From an uncultured Lachnospiraceae bacterium (GTDB lineage Bacteria; Bacillota; Clostridia; Lachnospirales; Lachnospiraceae), in the NCBI GenBank assembly GCA_934394565.1, contig CAKRQV010000003.1:124001-188000 (forward strand): 64,000 nt of DNA. Reading direction: 5' to 3'. Shown piece by piece: positions 44,264 through 53,079 of this stretch. Under the pieces are notes generated by a model. It had not been told where the DNA came from, did no database searches, and was given only the letters and a program-made list of their open reading frames with translations. The position numbers and the translations under genes were made by a program. How positions within the stretch are numbered: position 1 is the stretch's first letter; each line of letters begins with the position of its first letter.

Positions 44264-45856
44264 CTAGTTTTTGCTGAACTCTGACAGTTTCAGTCCTTCG
44301 TTTCTGTCCAGTGTCATGCCGATACTCCACGGATTAACAAACAAAAGCAGCGGATTGCCTTTCAGATCCATGACTTTCTTCATATCACTTGTGCCTGTCA
44401 GGTGCTCCACATCGATCTCATCCTTGTTTTCAATCCAGCGGATATGCTCATACGGCAGATTTTCCAGACGGATATCTACTTTGTATTCATTCTCCAGACG
44501 ATATTTCAGAACGTCAAACTGCAAAACACCGACAACACCGACGATGATCTCCTCCATACCGGTATGGAACTCCTGAAAGATCTGTATCGCACCTTCCTGG
44601 GCAATCTGGTTGATACCCTTGATGAACTGCTTACGTTTCATTGTATCGATCTGGCGCACACGGGCAAAATGCTCCGGAGCGAACGTCGGAATACCCTCAT
44701 AGGCAAACTTCTTGCCCGGTGTACAGATTGTGTCCCCGATGGAGAATATTCCCGGATCAAATACACCGATGATATCACCGGCATAAGCTTCATCTACCAC
44801 ATGACGGTCAGAGGCCATCATCTGCTGTGGCTGGGACAGACGCATCTTTTTATCTCCCTGTACATGGTACACTTCCATGCCTGCATCAAAACGGCCGGAA
44901 CAGATACGCATGAAAGCGATACGGTCTCTGTGGGCTTTATTCATATTCGCCTGAATTTTGAAAACAAACGCTGAAAACTCCTCTTCCATCGGATCGATCA
45001 GGCCAATATCTGCCTTACGGGGCAGTGGTGAATACGTCATCTGTAAAAAGTGCTCCAGAAACGTCTCTACACCAAAGTTTGTCAGAGCAGAACCGAAAAA
45101 TACCGGTGACAGCTCACCTTTGCTGACCAGTTCCTGATCAAATTCGGCACTGGCACCGTCTAAAAGCTCGATTTCCTCCAAAAGCTGCTCTTTCTGGTCT
45201 TCATCCACGACATCCAGAAGATGCGGATCGTCCAGATCGATCATCTCTTCCTGACCTTCTTTTGTACCTTTCATGGTATCGGAGAATGTCAGCACTTTGC
45301 GGGTATTTCTGTCATATACACCGCGAAATTTCTTACCGGAACCGATCGGCCAGTTGATCGGACATGTGGCAATCCCCAGCTCCTTCTCGATATCATCCAG
45401 CAGATCGAATGTATCGTTGGCATCACGATCCAGCTTATTGATAAATGTAAAGATCGGGATATGACGCATCACACAGACCTTGAACAGCTTTCTGGTCTGT
45501 GCCTCGACACCCTTGGATGCATCGATGACCATGACTGCGGAATCTGCCGCCATCAGGGTACGGTATGTATCCTCGGAGAAATCCTGATGTCCCGGTGTAT
45601 CCAGAATATTGATACAGTATCCGTCATAATTAAACTGCAGTACGGAAGAGGTGACGGAAATACCCCTCTCCTTCTCAATCTCCATCCAGTCGGATACTGC
45701 ATGGCGGGCTGTCGCCTTACCCTTAACAGAACCAGCCAGATTGATCGCACCACCGTACAGAAGAAACTTCTCTGTCAATGTCGTCTTACCGGCATCCGGG
45801 TGAGAGATGATCGCAAATGTACGCCTTTTTTCTATTTCTTTCGTATATTTACCCAA
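44264..45856 (-). CDS. prfC: Peptide chain release factor 3
   Basis: About 530 residues. The translational GTPase recycles RF1/RF2. G1 SHPDAGKTT, G3 DTPGHQDF, G4 NKLDRD. The best start is a TTG at 45856, preceded by GGAGG at five bases, giving MGKYTKEIEKRRTFAIISH, which matches RF3 N-termini; the ATG at 45868 sits in that site. The C-terminal RF3 domain is intact. It sits between spoIIIAH and asp23, an unusual position. Confidence 0.95.
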   Translation of the reverse strand: MGKYTKEIEKRRTFAIISHPDAGKTTLTEKFLLYGGAINLAGSVKGKATARHAVSDWMEIEKERGISVTSSVLQFNYDGYCINILDTPGHQDFSEDTYRTLMAADSAVMVIDASKGVEAQTRKLFKVCVMRHIPIFTFINKLDRDANDTFDLLDDIEKELGIATCPINWPIGSGKKFRGVYDRNTRKVLTFSDTMKGTKEGQEEMIDLDDPHLLDVVDEDQKEQLLEEIELLDGASAEFDQELVSKGELSPVFFGSALTNFGVETFLEHFLQMTYSPLPRKADIGLIDPMEEEFSAFVFKIQANMNKAHRDRIAFMRICSGRFDAGMEVYHVQGDKKMRLSQPQQMMASDRHVVDEAYAGDIIGVFDPGIFSIGDTICTPGKKFAYEGIPTFAPEHFARVRQIDTMKRKQFIKGINQIAQEGAIQIFQEFHTGMEEIIVGVVGVLQFDVLKYRLENEYKVDIRLENLPYEHIRWIENKDEIDVEHLTGTSDMKKVMDLKGNPLLLFVNPWSIGMTLDRNEGLKLSEFSKN

Positions 45857-45982
45857 AATAACCTCCATTGCTGTTGCATGCCGCCACCTTTGCAGAAACG
45901 CTGTATCCTGCAGCGGACATAATGATACACAATACTCCGATTGTACTATAAAATTTTTTCAAACGCAACCGGGATCCTGCTT

Positions 45983-46861
45983 TTATTTCTGTGAACGTAC
46001 AGGTGTAATCACAATTTTATCTACATTTACCCCTGTTTTGCGTTTGACAGCATCTTCAATACGTGCACGGTCCGTCTCGTTTAAGCTTTCCGCATCTACT
46101 ACAACATCCACGCTGTCTCCGGTCATACTGACCACCGTATTTGCAAATCCCTGTGCCTCCAGAAGTGTCTCCGCCGCAGCCTCTTTCTCCGCATAATCAG
46201 TCAGTACCGCCATAGATTCCACTGCATCCTGAATCTCCTGCTTTGACAGCTGCTTGTTATCGATAATACTTTGCAGCACTTCACGATTTTTGGAGCGTAC
46301 CTGCTCCCGCTCAAGCCTTGCCTGTGTAACATAGGCAGCCGCTGTACTGGTCAGCACAGTTTCACCCGGTACGCCGCTTGTTGTCTCCTGACTGGCAGCA
46401 TCCGTTTTTTCTGTACTGTTTTCCTTTATGTCGTCATTTTTCTGCGTATGTTTAGTATTTCCCGATGTTTCCGCACTATTCGTTTTGTTTTGATCCGTCG
46501 TCTGTACCTGGCTCTGCGGATCTGACTTTGTTTCCTCCGTCACAGATTCTACCGGCAAGGTGGAAACTACTGTCTCGCCGGTAACATTTTCTGTCGTATC
46601 ATCTGTTACAGAGGACAGCGTCTGTGTATTCTTTGTATCTTCTGCTGTCTGATTCTCAGCCAGCAAGGCTGTAGTATCTGTAATATCAAAATCAAGGCTG
46701 TCGATATCCTCCGTAACCGCTGAAAGATCTGCTGTCTGTTTCGTATTCTCACTGCCCGCTTTGTGAAGGGATGCTCCATTGTAGTTCAGATACCCGGCGG
46801 CTGCAACGAGCAGGACCAGCACCGTGATCATCAGACGATTCTTTTTCAGGACTCTTTTCAA
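45983..46861 (-). CDS. spoIIIAH: Stage III sporulation protein AH
   Basis: The 292-residue protein has one N-terminal membrane segment (about 10-25) and a C-terminal YscJ/FliF-like ring domain (about 180-290, with QSIIDNKQLSKQEIQDAVE). It forms with forespore SpoIIQ the channel between compartments. A long Ser/Thr/Glu-rich linker (40-170) is unusual in length. The start codon is TTG (46861), after an AAGGAGAG site. Last gene of the spoIIIA operon. Confidence 0.9.
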   Translation of the reverse strand: MKRVLKKNRLMITVLVLLVAAAGYLNYNGASLHKAGSENTKQTADLSAVTEDIDSLDFDITDTTALLAENQTAEDTKNTQTLSSVTDDTTENVTGETVVSTLPVESVTEETKSDPQSQVQTTDQNKTNSAETSGNTKHTQKNDDIKENSTEKTDAASQETTSGVPGETVLTSTAAAYVTQARLEREQVRSKNREVLQSIIDNKQLSKQEIQDAVESMAVLTDYAEKEAAAETLLEAQGFANTVVSMTGDSVDVVVDAESLNETDRARIEDAVKRKTGVNVDKIVITPVRSQK

Positions 46862-46878
46862 ATGAAAACTCTCCTTTT

Positions 46879-47460
46879 TTACTTTTTCTTCATCACTTTA
46901 ATTTTATGGGCTTCCAGATGGAATAATGCCATCGCCGCCTCCTTTATTTCTGCCACAACCTGCGGATCATCCGCTCCCTGGGCTACAACAAGCACGCCCC
47001 GCACCACGGGCATTGTCTCTTCGATCACATAGGGTGCTTTCGTGCCATCGGCATTTTCAAGATACACCGTAGCCTCCTCGCTGTTTTTGCTCTCTTTTTT
47101 GCTGTTTGTACCGTTACCAGTCTCATCGACGCTGCTTTCACTTAGTGGCACATCCTTTTCCACCAGCTTACGGCCTGTACTTTCCATTGTCACCGCTACA
47201 TCTACTTCTCCTACGCCATCCACCTGCAAAAGGATCCGTTTCAGCTCATCTTCGAGTTTTTTTCTCTCATCTGCATTCGTTTCTGTCGCCTCTACCTGCG
47301 GCTGTACTTCTTCTGTCTGCTGTTTTTCCTGTTCTTCGTGATCCGCTGCAGACGGCCAGAATGCCAGCAGAAGGATCACAACTACTAAAACAGCTGTCAA
47401 AAGCTGCTCTTTCTTTCGTTGTTTTCCCAAAGAACGTATCTGTTCCCACCACTGTTTCAT
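46879..47460 (-). CDS. spoIIIAG: Stage III sporulation protein AG
   Basis: The 193-residue protein has one N-terminal membrane helix (about 20-38) and the AG ring-building motif domain (about 70-185) with LLQVDGVGEVDVAVTMES and VRGVLVVAQGADDPQV. It forms a ring in the mother-cell membrane of the feeding-tube channel. The C-terminal KKK may interact with neighbours. Start follows an AAAGGGTGG site. Confidence 0.93.
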   Translation of the reverse strand: MKQWWEQIRSLGKQRKKEQLLTAVLVVVILLLAFWPSAADHEEQEKQQTEEVQPQVEATETNADERKKLEDELKRILLQVDGVGEVDVAVTMESTGRKLVEKDVPLSESSVDETGNGTNSKKESKNSEEATVYLENADGTKAPYVIEETMPVVRGVLVVAQGADDPQVVAEIKEAAMALFHLEAHKIKVMKKK

Positions 47461-47473
47461 ACACTACCACCCT

Positions 47474-48016
47474 TTATCGCCGGATTCGGAAATCTATCCT
47501 GCTCTCTGAAAGTTCATAGCGCTCACCAAGCCGTCTGCGTACAGTCATCTCTCTTTCTTCCCTCTCGCGGAAAGAAAGCTTTTCTTTTCCTTCCACGGTA
47601 TCTGCCACAACCGTCAGACGGTTTAACTTTGCCTCCTGCTCGTCCAGAACCAGCTGACAGTCCAGCGACACCAGGGTCAGATGTTCCTTTGCAAGGAGTC
47701 TTGTCGTATCCTCCGTGAGTTTCTTCCTGACAGCCTGCTCCATAAGCGTATCTGTTCCATCTGCTTCATACAGTCCTGCATCCGCCAGATCCCTGTACTC
47801 CCATCCGGCCAGCCAGTCTTCCACCTGCTCTGCCATATGCCCTGCAATTCCGGTCACAGAAAGCAATGGACGAAATACACACAGCAAAAAAATAAGGGAC
47901 AGAAACAGTCGGATATATCTGCGGTACGCTTCGTCACCGATGAACTGCAAAATCAGCTGAATACAGACTGTTCCTACGAGTAAAATTCTCACCCATTCAT
48001 AAAAAGCAGCCTGCAT
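47474..48016 (-). CDS. spoIIIAF: Stage III sporulation protein AF
   Basis: This 180-residue protein has two N-terminal membrane segments (about 10-55) and a soluble C-terminal domain with a ring-building-like fold (about 95-180). It is in the spoIIIA order between AE and AG. The C-terminus (ERYELSESRIDFRIRR) fits the family. Start after an AAAGGAGCGATAG site. Confidence 0.88.
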   Translation of the reverse strand: MQAAFYEWVRILLVGTVCIQLILQFIGDEAYRRYIRLFLSLIFLLCVFRPLLSVTGIAGHMAEQVEDWLAGWEYRDLADAGLYEADGTDTLMEQAVRKKLTEDTTRLLAKEHLTLVSLDCQLVLDEQEAKLNRLTVVADTVEGKEKLSFREREEREMTVRRRLGERYELSESRIDFRIRR

Positions 48017-48028
48017 CTATCGCTCCTT

Positions 48029-49129
48029 TCATGCCGTCTGCGTCATGACAGCCACCACAAGGAAAAACAAAACTACTGTTCCTGCCAACAGCCGTACATA
48101 TATCCCATAGCCTCTGGCCACAACGCGCAGGCAGCCCACGATCCGCTGATCTGCCACAGGCTGTGCTATGGCAGCCAGCAGATAAAACATGCCGCATCGT
48201 ACCGTCATATGCAGTACCGGAGCCAAAGCCCCGCAGAAAAGTACGATCAGTACTGCGACCCCCATGCAATTGCGGATCAGCACTGCGCTGGCCAGCAGAG
48301 TCTGTGCGGCTGCATCTACCATACTGCCAATCCCCGGCAGTGATGCAGCCGCACGTCCCACCGCAGAACGCCGAAAACTGTCAAAAGCCGGAGCCAGCAT
48401 ATTTCGTAACAGTTGCACACCGGTCACTGCTGCCATCACGGTATGAAACCCCCAGATGACCAGCTTTTCCATACCCTCGGTCAGCACAGAAATCAGCCGT
48501 TCCTCGCTGAGTTTATCACAGATACCAAGCAGCACCGCACAGACCATGACTGGCAAAAACACACCAGCAATAAGCTTTTGAGTCAGCATAGCCACCAGAA
48601 GAATCCCCTGCGTAAAAAAAGCCGCACTGGCCGTCCCCGAAGCGCCCAATACAACAAGGCTGTACGCTGCCCCGGATGCCTGCATAAAATTGCACAGACT
48701 GTTTAGCAGAGTTTCCAGTTTCTTTGTTTCCGTCACAAAATCCCGGATCAAAAGTGTTGCCAGCAACATAAACAGAATGGAAAAGCCCATCTGGGCAATC
48801 TGTCTGTCCTCCACAAGACCCGCCAGCACCTGAAAAAGAGCCGCACACAGGAGCATAAGAAGCATCTGGCGAAAAAGGCCGGTCATATCCGTGAAAAAAT
48901 TTTCAACAATATGAGCTACCCGCTGTGCAGGATCTGCCGCCTGCAGGGGATCCTCTCCCTGCAGCAACGCTGAAAGCAGGCTGGATATTTCCATCTGGTC
49001 TTTGTCCATCCACGCATCCCCGGCCTCCTGCATAGCTGTAAGATCCGGCAGGGAAATCTCAGCTGCCCGCACCGGCTGCACAAAAAAAAGCAGCCAGACG
49101 AGCAGTACGCCAAAGGCTGTTTTCTTCAT
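48029..49129 (-). CDS. spoIIIAE: Stage III sporulation protein AE
   Basis: The start at 49129 (MKKTAFGVLL) overlaps the spoIIIAD stop by four bases, giving a 366-residue protein with a signal peptide (to about residue 23, PVRAAE) and six to eight membrane segments. It is the largest membrane subunit of the spoIIIA feeding-tube complex. A longer frame to 49255 has no suitable site. The GASGTASAAFF and LPGIGSMVDAAAQTLL blocks are typical of the family. Confidence 0.92.
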   Translation of the reverse strand: MKKTAFGVLLVWLLFFVQPVRAAEISLPDLTAMQEAGDAWMDKDQMEISSLLSALLQGEDPLQAADPAQRVAHIVENFFTDMTGLFRQMLLMLLCAALFQVLAGLVEDRQIAQMGFSILFMLLATLLIRDFVTETKKLETLLNSLCNFMQASGAAYSLVVLGASGTASAAFFTQGILLVAMLTQKLIAGVFLPVMVCAVLLGICDKLSEERLISVLTEGMEKLVIWGFHTVMAAVTGVQLLRNMLAPAFDSFRRSAVGRAAASLPGIGSMVDAAAQTLLASAVLIRNCMGVAVLIVLFCGALAPVLHMTVRCGMFYLLAAIAQPVADQRIVGCLRVVARGYGIYVRLLAGTVVLFFLVVAVMTQTA

Positions 49130-49515
49130 ACAGTCAGAATCCCAGTGATCAGAGAAATCAGGGCAGTAAATACCGGCACTCCAAGTGCTGCCAGCGTTAG
49201 CCTGGCAAACAGATCGATCTGTCCGGCAATCGCACTGTTGCCGCTGTCTTTGCATATGGCCGCGGCAAACTGGGCAATATAGGTCACGGCCAGCATTTTT
49301 AACAGGATCCGCAGATAACTTTCTTCCAGTCCCAGCTGCTTTTGCATCAGCTTTACGGTATCTAACAGCTCCCCAAGCCGTCCCACCGCCAGTCCGAGGA
49401 TCAGGATCCCCGCTGCCAGACTGATATACAGTGCATATTCCTCCCGGCAGTTTTTTAAAAAAAGCCCCAGAAGGACACTGCCCGTCCCAATCACTGCTGC
49501 TTTATAGATTTCCAT
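49126..49515 (-). CDS. spoIIIAD: Stage III sporulation protein AD
   Basis: The 129-residue membrane protein starts at 49515 (MEIYKAAVIG), after an AAAGGAGAG site; the longer frame to 49578 is unsupported. Three to four hydrophobic segments and the motif LLKMLAVTYIAQFAAAICKD match the family. Its stop overlaps the spoIIIAE start. Confidence 0.92.
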   Translation of the reverse strand: MEIYKAAVIGTGSVLLGLFLKNCREEYALYISLAAGILILGLAVGRLGELLDTVKLMQKQLGLEESYLRILLKMLAVTYIAQFAAAICKDSGNSAIAGQIDLFARLTLAALGVPVFTALISLITGILTV

Positions 49516-49531
49516 AGATTTCTCTCCTTTT

Positions 49532-49729
49532 TCAGGGATACGCAAACAACGTTTCGATAGAGCCAAACAGCTCCGCAATATAGGGAACGATCCACATCAG
49601 GACAAGTACCAGCCCGGCCAGACTGGCCAGAAATGCCTGCTCTTCCCTGCCGCTGTGCTTTAAAACCTGCGTCAGTACAGATACCAGAATTCCCACCGCA
49701 CCGATGCGGAACAGCACCCCGATCTCCAC
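49532..49729 (-). CDS. spoIIIAC: Stage III sporulation protein AC
   Basis: A 65-residue protein with two membrane segments, starting at a GTG (49729) after a GGGAGGAAGG site: VEIGVLFRIGAVGILVSVL, then SLAGLVLVLMWIVPYIAELF. The GTG start is inferred from the site, the family length (about 65) and the N-terminus; no ATG is at this position. It is part of the spoIIIA operon between AB and AD. Confidence 0.9.
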   Translation of the reverse strand: MEIGVLFRIGAVGILVSVLTQVLKHSGREEQAFLASLAGLVLVLMWIVPYIAELFGSIETLFAYP

Positions 49730-49748
49730 AGGCCTTCCCTCCTTCCCA

Positions 49749-50267
49749 TTACCATAGCAGCACCGCTGCCAGTATACCGGCACTGAGCCCCAGCGTGCGA
49801 AACAGCCGGCTGTTTTTTGGATATTCCTTCTGCAGCTCCTTTTTTCGCAGTTCAAGCTCCTGCAGATACGACTCCACAGTATGGATCTGCAGCTGCCGGT
49901 CCGGATAGCCAAGCTCCCGGCCAAACTGTTCGAGAAGCCTGATATCTGTCCTGTCCAGGTTCCAGTCAGTCAGATATTCTTTCACATTCCGTGAAAATAT
50001 CTCACTGATATATGCAGTATCTGACTGTAAATCTTTTGCGGTCTGTGTCAGGAAATCCTGCAATGGCTTTTTATTTCGCAGCGCCATCTTTTCAAAGATT
50101 TCCGGCAACGGTTCCCGGCCAAATTCCAGTTCTCTGACTACATGCGTCAGGAATCGGATCAGCTGTCCCAATGCCTGAATTCTCTGACGCATCCGTTCTC
50201 CCTTTAGCATCCCAAGTGCACCGGCACTGCCCACACACAGCACACTAAGTATCAGACGAATAAACAT
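49749..50267 (-). CDS. spoIIIAB: Stage III sporulation protein AB
   Basis: This 172-residue protein has an N-terminal and a C-terminal hydrophobic segment and a cytosolic helical domain with LIRFLTHVVRELEFGREPLPEI and ELGYPDRQLQIHTVESYLQEL. It resembles the GspF/T2S platform-like fold and assists the AA ATPase. It overlaps spoIIIAA by 16 bases. Confidence 0.92.
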   Translation of the reverse strand: MFIRLILSVLCVGSAGALGMLKGERMRQRIQALGQLIRFLTHVVRELEFGREPLPEIFEKMALRNKKPLQDFLTQTAKDLQSDTAYISEIFSRNVKEYLTDWNLDRTDIRLLEQFGRELGYPDRQLQIHTVESYLQELELRKKELQKEYPKNSRLFRTLGLSAGILAAVLLW

Positions 50268-51223
50268 GATCTGTTGCTTTTGCTGTATATACAGCCTTTT
50301 TTCTGGTCAAACACCGCCTTGACTACCCCTGGCATCCCCTGTGCTTCCAGCAACACACACCGGGAAAAGATCCCTTCCTCCCACAGCGCACGGATATCCT
50401 GCCGGCAAAACAGATCCTCATACTCCTGCCCATGGGCCGTTGCCAGAAGCTGGCAGCCACTAAATGCCGCCATGCGAAGTGCCTTCTGATCTTCTTCTCC
50501 TGCAATCTCGTCTACAGCAATAACATCTGGCGCCATGGATCGTACCACCATAAGGATTCCCTCGGTTTTCGGACAACCATCCAGCACATCTGTACGGATG
50601 CCAAGATCATACCCGGCCACTCCCTGACTGCATCCGGCAATCTCTGAACGTTCATCCACGACCGCCACCGACTGACCCCTGGCTTTTATATTGCCATCGG
50701 AAACCAGTCGCACCATATCCCGGAGTATAGTTGTCTTACCCTGTCCCGGCGGAGCCAGTACCAGTGTATTTTTCAGCATATTCTCTGCATACATATAAGG
50801 AAGAAGCCCCTCAGCGCACCCTTTCACCTGATGGGCAATACGGATATTCAGATAGGCAATATCCCGCATACCGCGGATGCGTCCTTCCTCCAGGACCACC
50901 CGTCCCAAAAGACCGACCCTGTGGCCGCCCTGCACGGTTAAAAAACCGCGACATACCTCCGTCTCATACGCATACAGCGAATAGTTGCTGATACGCTCCA
51001 ATATTTGCCGGATCTCCCCTACAGATACCCGGTAGCCCTGTACCGCAGAAGTCCAGACACGTCCCATGTTATCCAGGAACATTTCCCTGCCGCCATCGAT
51101 GACTAAAAGCGGCTTATCGGCCCGCAGCCGAATCTCCTGCAGCTCTTTTTCCTCCAGCCTGGTCTTCTCGAAAATTTTACGGATTTCCCCTGTCAGAAGA
51201 CGCAGTATTCCTTCACTGTGCAT
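50252..51223 (-). CDS. spoIIIAA: Stage III sporulation protein AA, ATPase
   Basis: This 323-residue protein has the AAA/GspE-like ATPase with Walker A APPGQGKTT (about 157-165; GPPGxGKTT in most relatives) and Walker B-like VIAVDEIAGEED. The complex is powered by it. First gene of the spoIIIA operon, it follows the helicase gene by 41 bases on the same strand. The start at 51223 is preceded by a GGTGGTAAAAG site. Confidence 0.93.
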   Translation of the reverse strand: MHSEGILRLLTGEIRKIFEKTRLEEKELQEIRLRADKPLLVIDGGREMFLDNMGRVWTSAVQGYRVSVGEIRQILERISNYSLYAYETEVCRGFLTVQGGHRVGLLGRVVLEEGRIRGMRDIAYLNIRIAHQVKGCAEGLLPYMYAENMLKNTLVLAPPGQGKTTILRDMVRLVSDGNIKARGQSVAVVDERSEIAGCSQGVAGYDLGIRTDVLDGCPKTEGILMVVRSMAPDVIAVDEIAGEEDQKALRMAAFSGCQLLATAHGQEYEDLFCRQDIRALWEEGIFSRCVLLEAQGMPGVVKAVFDQKKGCIYSKSNRSCLFV

Positions 51224-51264
51224 CTTTTACCACCATCCCTTTCCTTACTATATGCATCCGTTTT

Positions 51265-53079
51265 TCAGTTTAGACATGCCCTTTTGCTTTCCAGTCCTGC
51301 TTCTTCCCAGAACAGAGACTGCCTGTCATCTCCGTTCTCCTTCTGTACGCATGAAAGCACCAGTTTTTCTTTTGCTCTGGTCATTCCCACATACAGGAGA
51401 CGTCTTTCTTCTTCCAGTTCTGTCTTTTCCTTTGCATCTTTCCAGGGAATATTTCCATCATTAATATCCGGAATATAGACCACATCATATTCCAGTCCTT
51501 TTGCTTTGTGCAGCGTCATCAACTGCACACCGGACACCGACTCCGGCCACTCGTACGCTTCCACAGCTGCAATATACTGTCTCAAACTGCGTTTCCCTGC
51601 AGCCAGCTGTTGCAGCATATCCAGCATCGTTAAATATACATCCGGATCCTGTCCCTGATGCACGGCCACTTCCTTCAGCCAGATTTCATACCCTATGTGC
51701 CGCCGGATATAATACAGTGCAGCTGCCGGTGCCAGAGACTGCAAACCGCAAATCTCCCGTTGCAACTGACATAGTCTGCCCGCCACAAAGCGATCCGCAG
51801 TCTGTATACTCTCCTCCCAGTCCAGCAGATGTCCCCTGAGCGCATTTCGCGGAATATAGCGCTCGGGCCGGTTCAGTATCCGCAGGCAGGTACTTCTCTG
51901 CATATCTCCCTGCCCCAGTTGCAGATAAGAAAGCAGATCTTTCCATATAAAAGAAGCCGCCGGCCGCTGATTTTTCCTTGACGGACAACAGGAGACTCCC
52001 AGACGCTGCAATGTCATCTGCAGTCCCTCCTGCCCTTTTCCGGTACGGGTAAGCACTGCCATATCTGACAACAGCCGGCCGCTCTGCTGCTCACGGATTA
52101 TATCCTCGGCAATCATCTTCCACTCACTGCGTCTGTCAGGTGCCTTCAGGCAAAGCAGCTGCCCGTCCTGTGTCTTTGCCGGAGAAATCTTTTTGTCAAA
52201 CCGCTGCTGGTTATGATAGATCAGTCGTTCTGCGCAGGCAATGATCTGCCTCTCACACCGGTAATTTGTATCCAGCACAACAGTTTCAAGAGATGGGAAA
52301 TCCACTGCAACCTGCTGCATCACAGCTGGATCAGCACCACGGAACCCATAGATAGACTGATCATCATCCCCCACCATAAACAGATTGTTCTGCGGCTTTG
52401 CCAGAAGTTTTAAGAGTGCATATTGCTGACGGTCAATATCCTGAAACTCATCTACCAAAATATAAGAAAATCGTCGCTGCCATTGCCTGCAGACCTCGGG
52501 ATGTTCGGCAAACAGTCTGAGGGTCTCTTCCGCCAGGTCATCGAAATCCATCCCATGACACTCCCCAAGAGCAGTCTGATACAGCAAAAAAGCCTGTCGG
52601 AAATCTTCTGGCTCCAAAACGTCGGAAACAAATGTCTCCTGTAGTTCCGGCGCATGTTTGATCCGGCTGATTTCCTGTTCCAGCAATTTTACCTGTTCCT
52701 CTCTACAGGATATGTCCTGACCCAGACTGCTGAGGATTTCCCCTAACAATTTCTGTTTTTCTTTCCCGGCAAACAGCCGCTTTTCTCTCGTCTGCTTTGC
52801 CTCGCGCAATATGGCAAAGAAAACACTATGCAGTGTGCCAAAGGTGATCAGCGTTGCGTTTCTTTTACTGGCTTTCAGATACCGCTCCTTCATCTCTGCT
52901 GCAGCTGCCCGCGTAAAAGTCACCGCAAGAATTTCCTGTGGTCTGGCTGTATGCGTATCGGTTAAATATTGTAATCGGGAAATTAAAACAGAAGTTTTTC
53001 CGGAGCCGGGTCCGGCAAGGACCAGCATGGCTCCGGAAGTATGGGCGACTGCCCTTTGTTGTGATTTGTTTAGATTCAG
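51265..53079 (-). CDS. UvrD/PcrA-like ATP-dependent helicase, probable non-AUG start
   Basis: The frame reads upstream past the first ATG (53028) to LNLNKSQQRAVAHTSGAML, which holds the superfamily-1 Q motif, so the true start precedes the ATG. Only CTG (53079, overlapping the gltX TGA stop) or ATT (53085) are available; there is no ATG, GTG or TTG. The 604-residue protein has Walker A GPGSGKTS, DEFQDID, GDDDQSIYGFRGA, TLHKAKGLEYDVV and LLYVGMTRAKE, all six UvrD motifs. It unwinds DNA in repair or conjugation control. The protein is shorter than PcrA (about 720). If the ATG at 53028 is used, the Q motif is lost. Confidence 0.85.
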   Translation of the reverse strand: MNLNKSQQRAVAHTSGAMLVLAGPGSGKTSVLISRLQYLTDTHTARPQEILAVTFTRAAAAEMKERYLKASKRNATLITFGTLHSVFFAILREAKQTREKRLFAGKEKQKLLGEILSSLGQDISCREEQVKLLEQEISRIKHAPELQETFVSDVLEPEDFRQAFLLYQTALGECHGMDFDDLAEETLRLFAEHPEVCRQWQRRFSYILVDEFQDIDRQQYALLKLLAKPQNNLFMVGDDDQSIYGFRGADPAVMQQVAVDFPSLETVVLDTNYRCERQIIACAERLIYHNQQRFDKKISPAKTQDGQLLCLKAPDRRSEWKMIAEDIIREQQSGRLLSDMAVLTRTGKGQEGLQMTLQRLGVSCCPSRKNQRPAASFIWKDLLSYLQLGQGDMQRSTCLRILNRPERYIPRNALRGHLLDWEESIQTADRFVAGRLCQLQREICGLQSLAPAAALYYIRRHIGYEIWLKEVAVHQGQDPDVYLTMLDMLQQLAAGKRSLRQYIAAVEAYEWPESVSGVQLMTLHKAKGLEYDVVYIPDINDGNIPWKDAKEKTELEEERRLLYVGMTRAKEKLVLSCVQKENGDDRQSLFWEEAGLESKRACLN

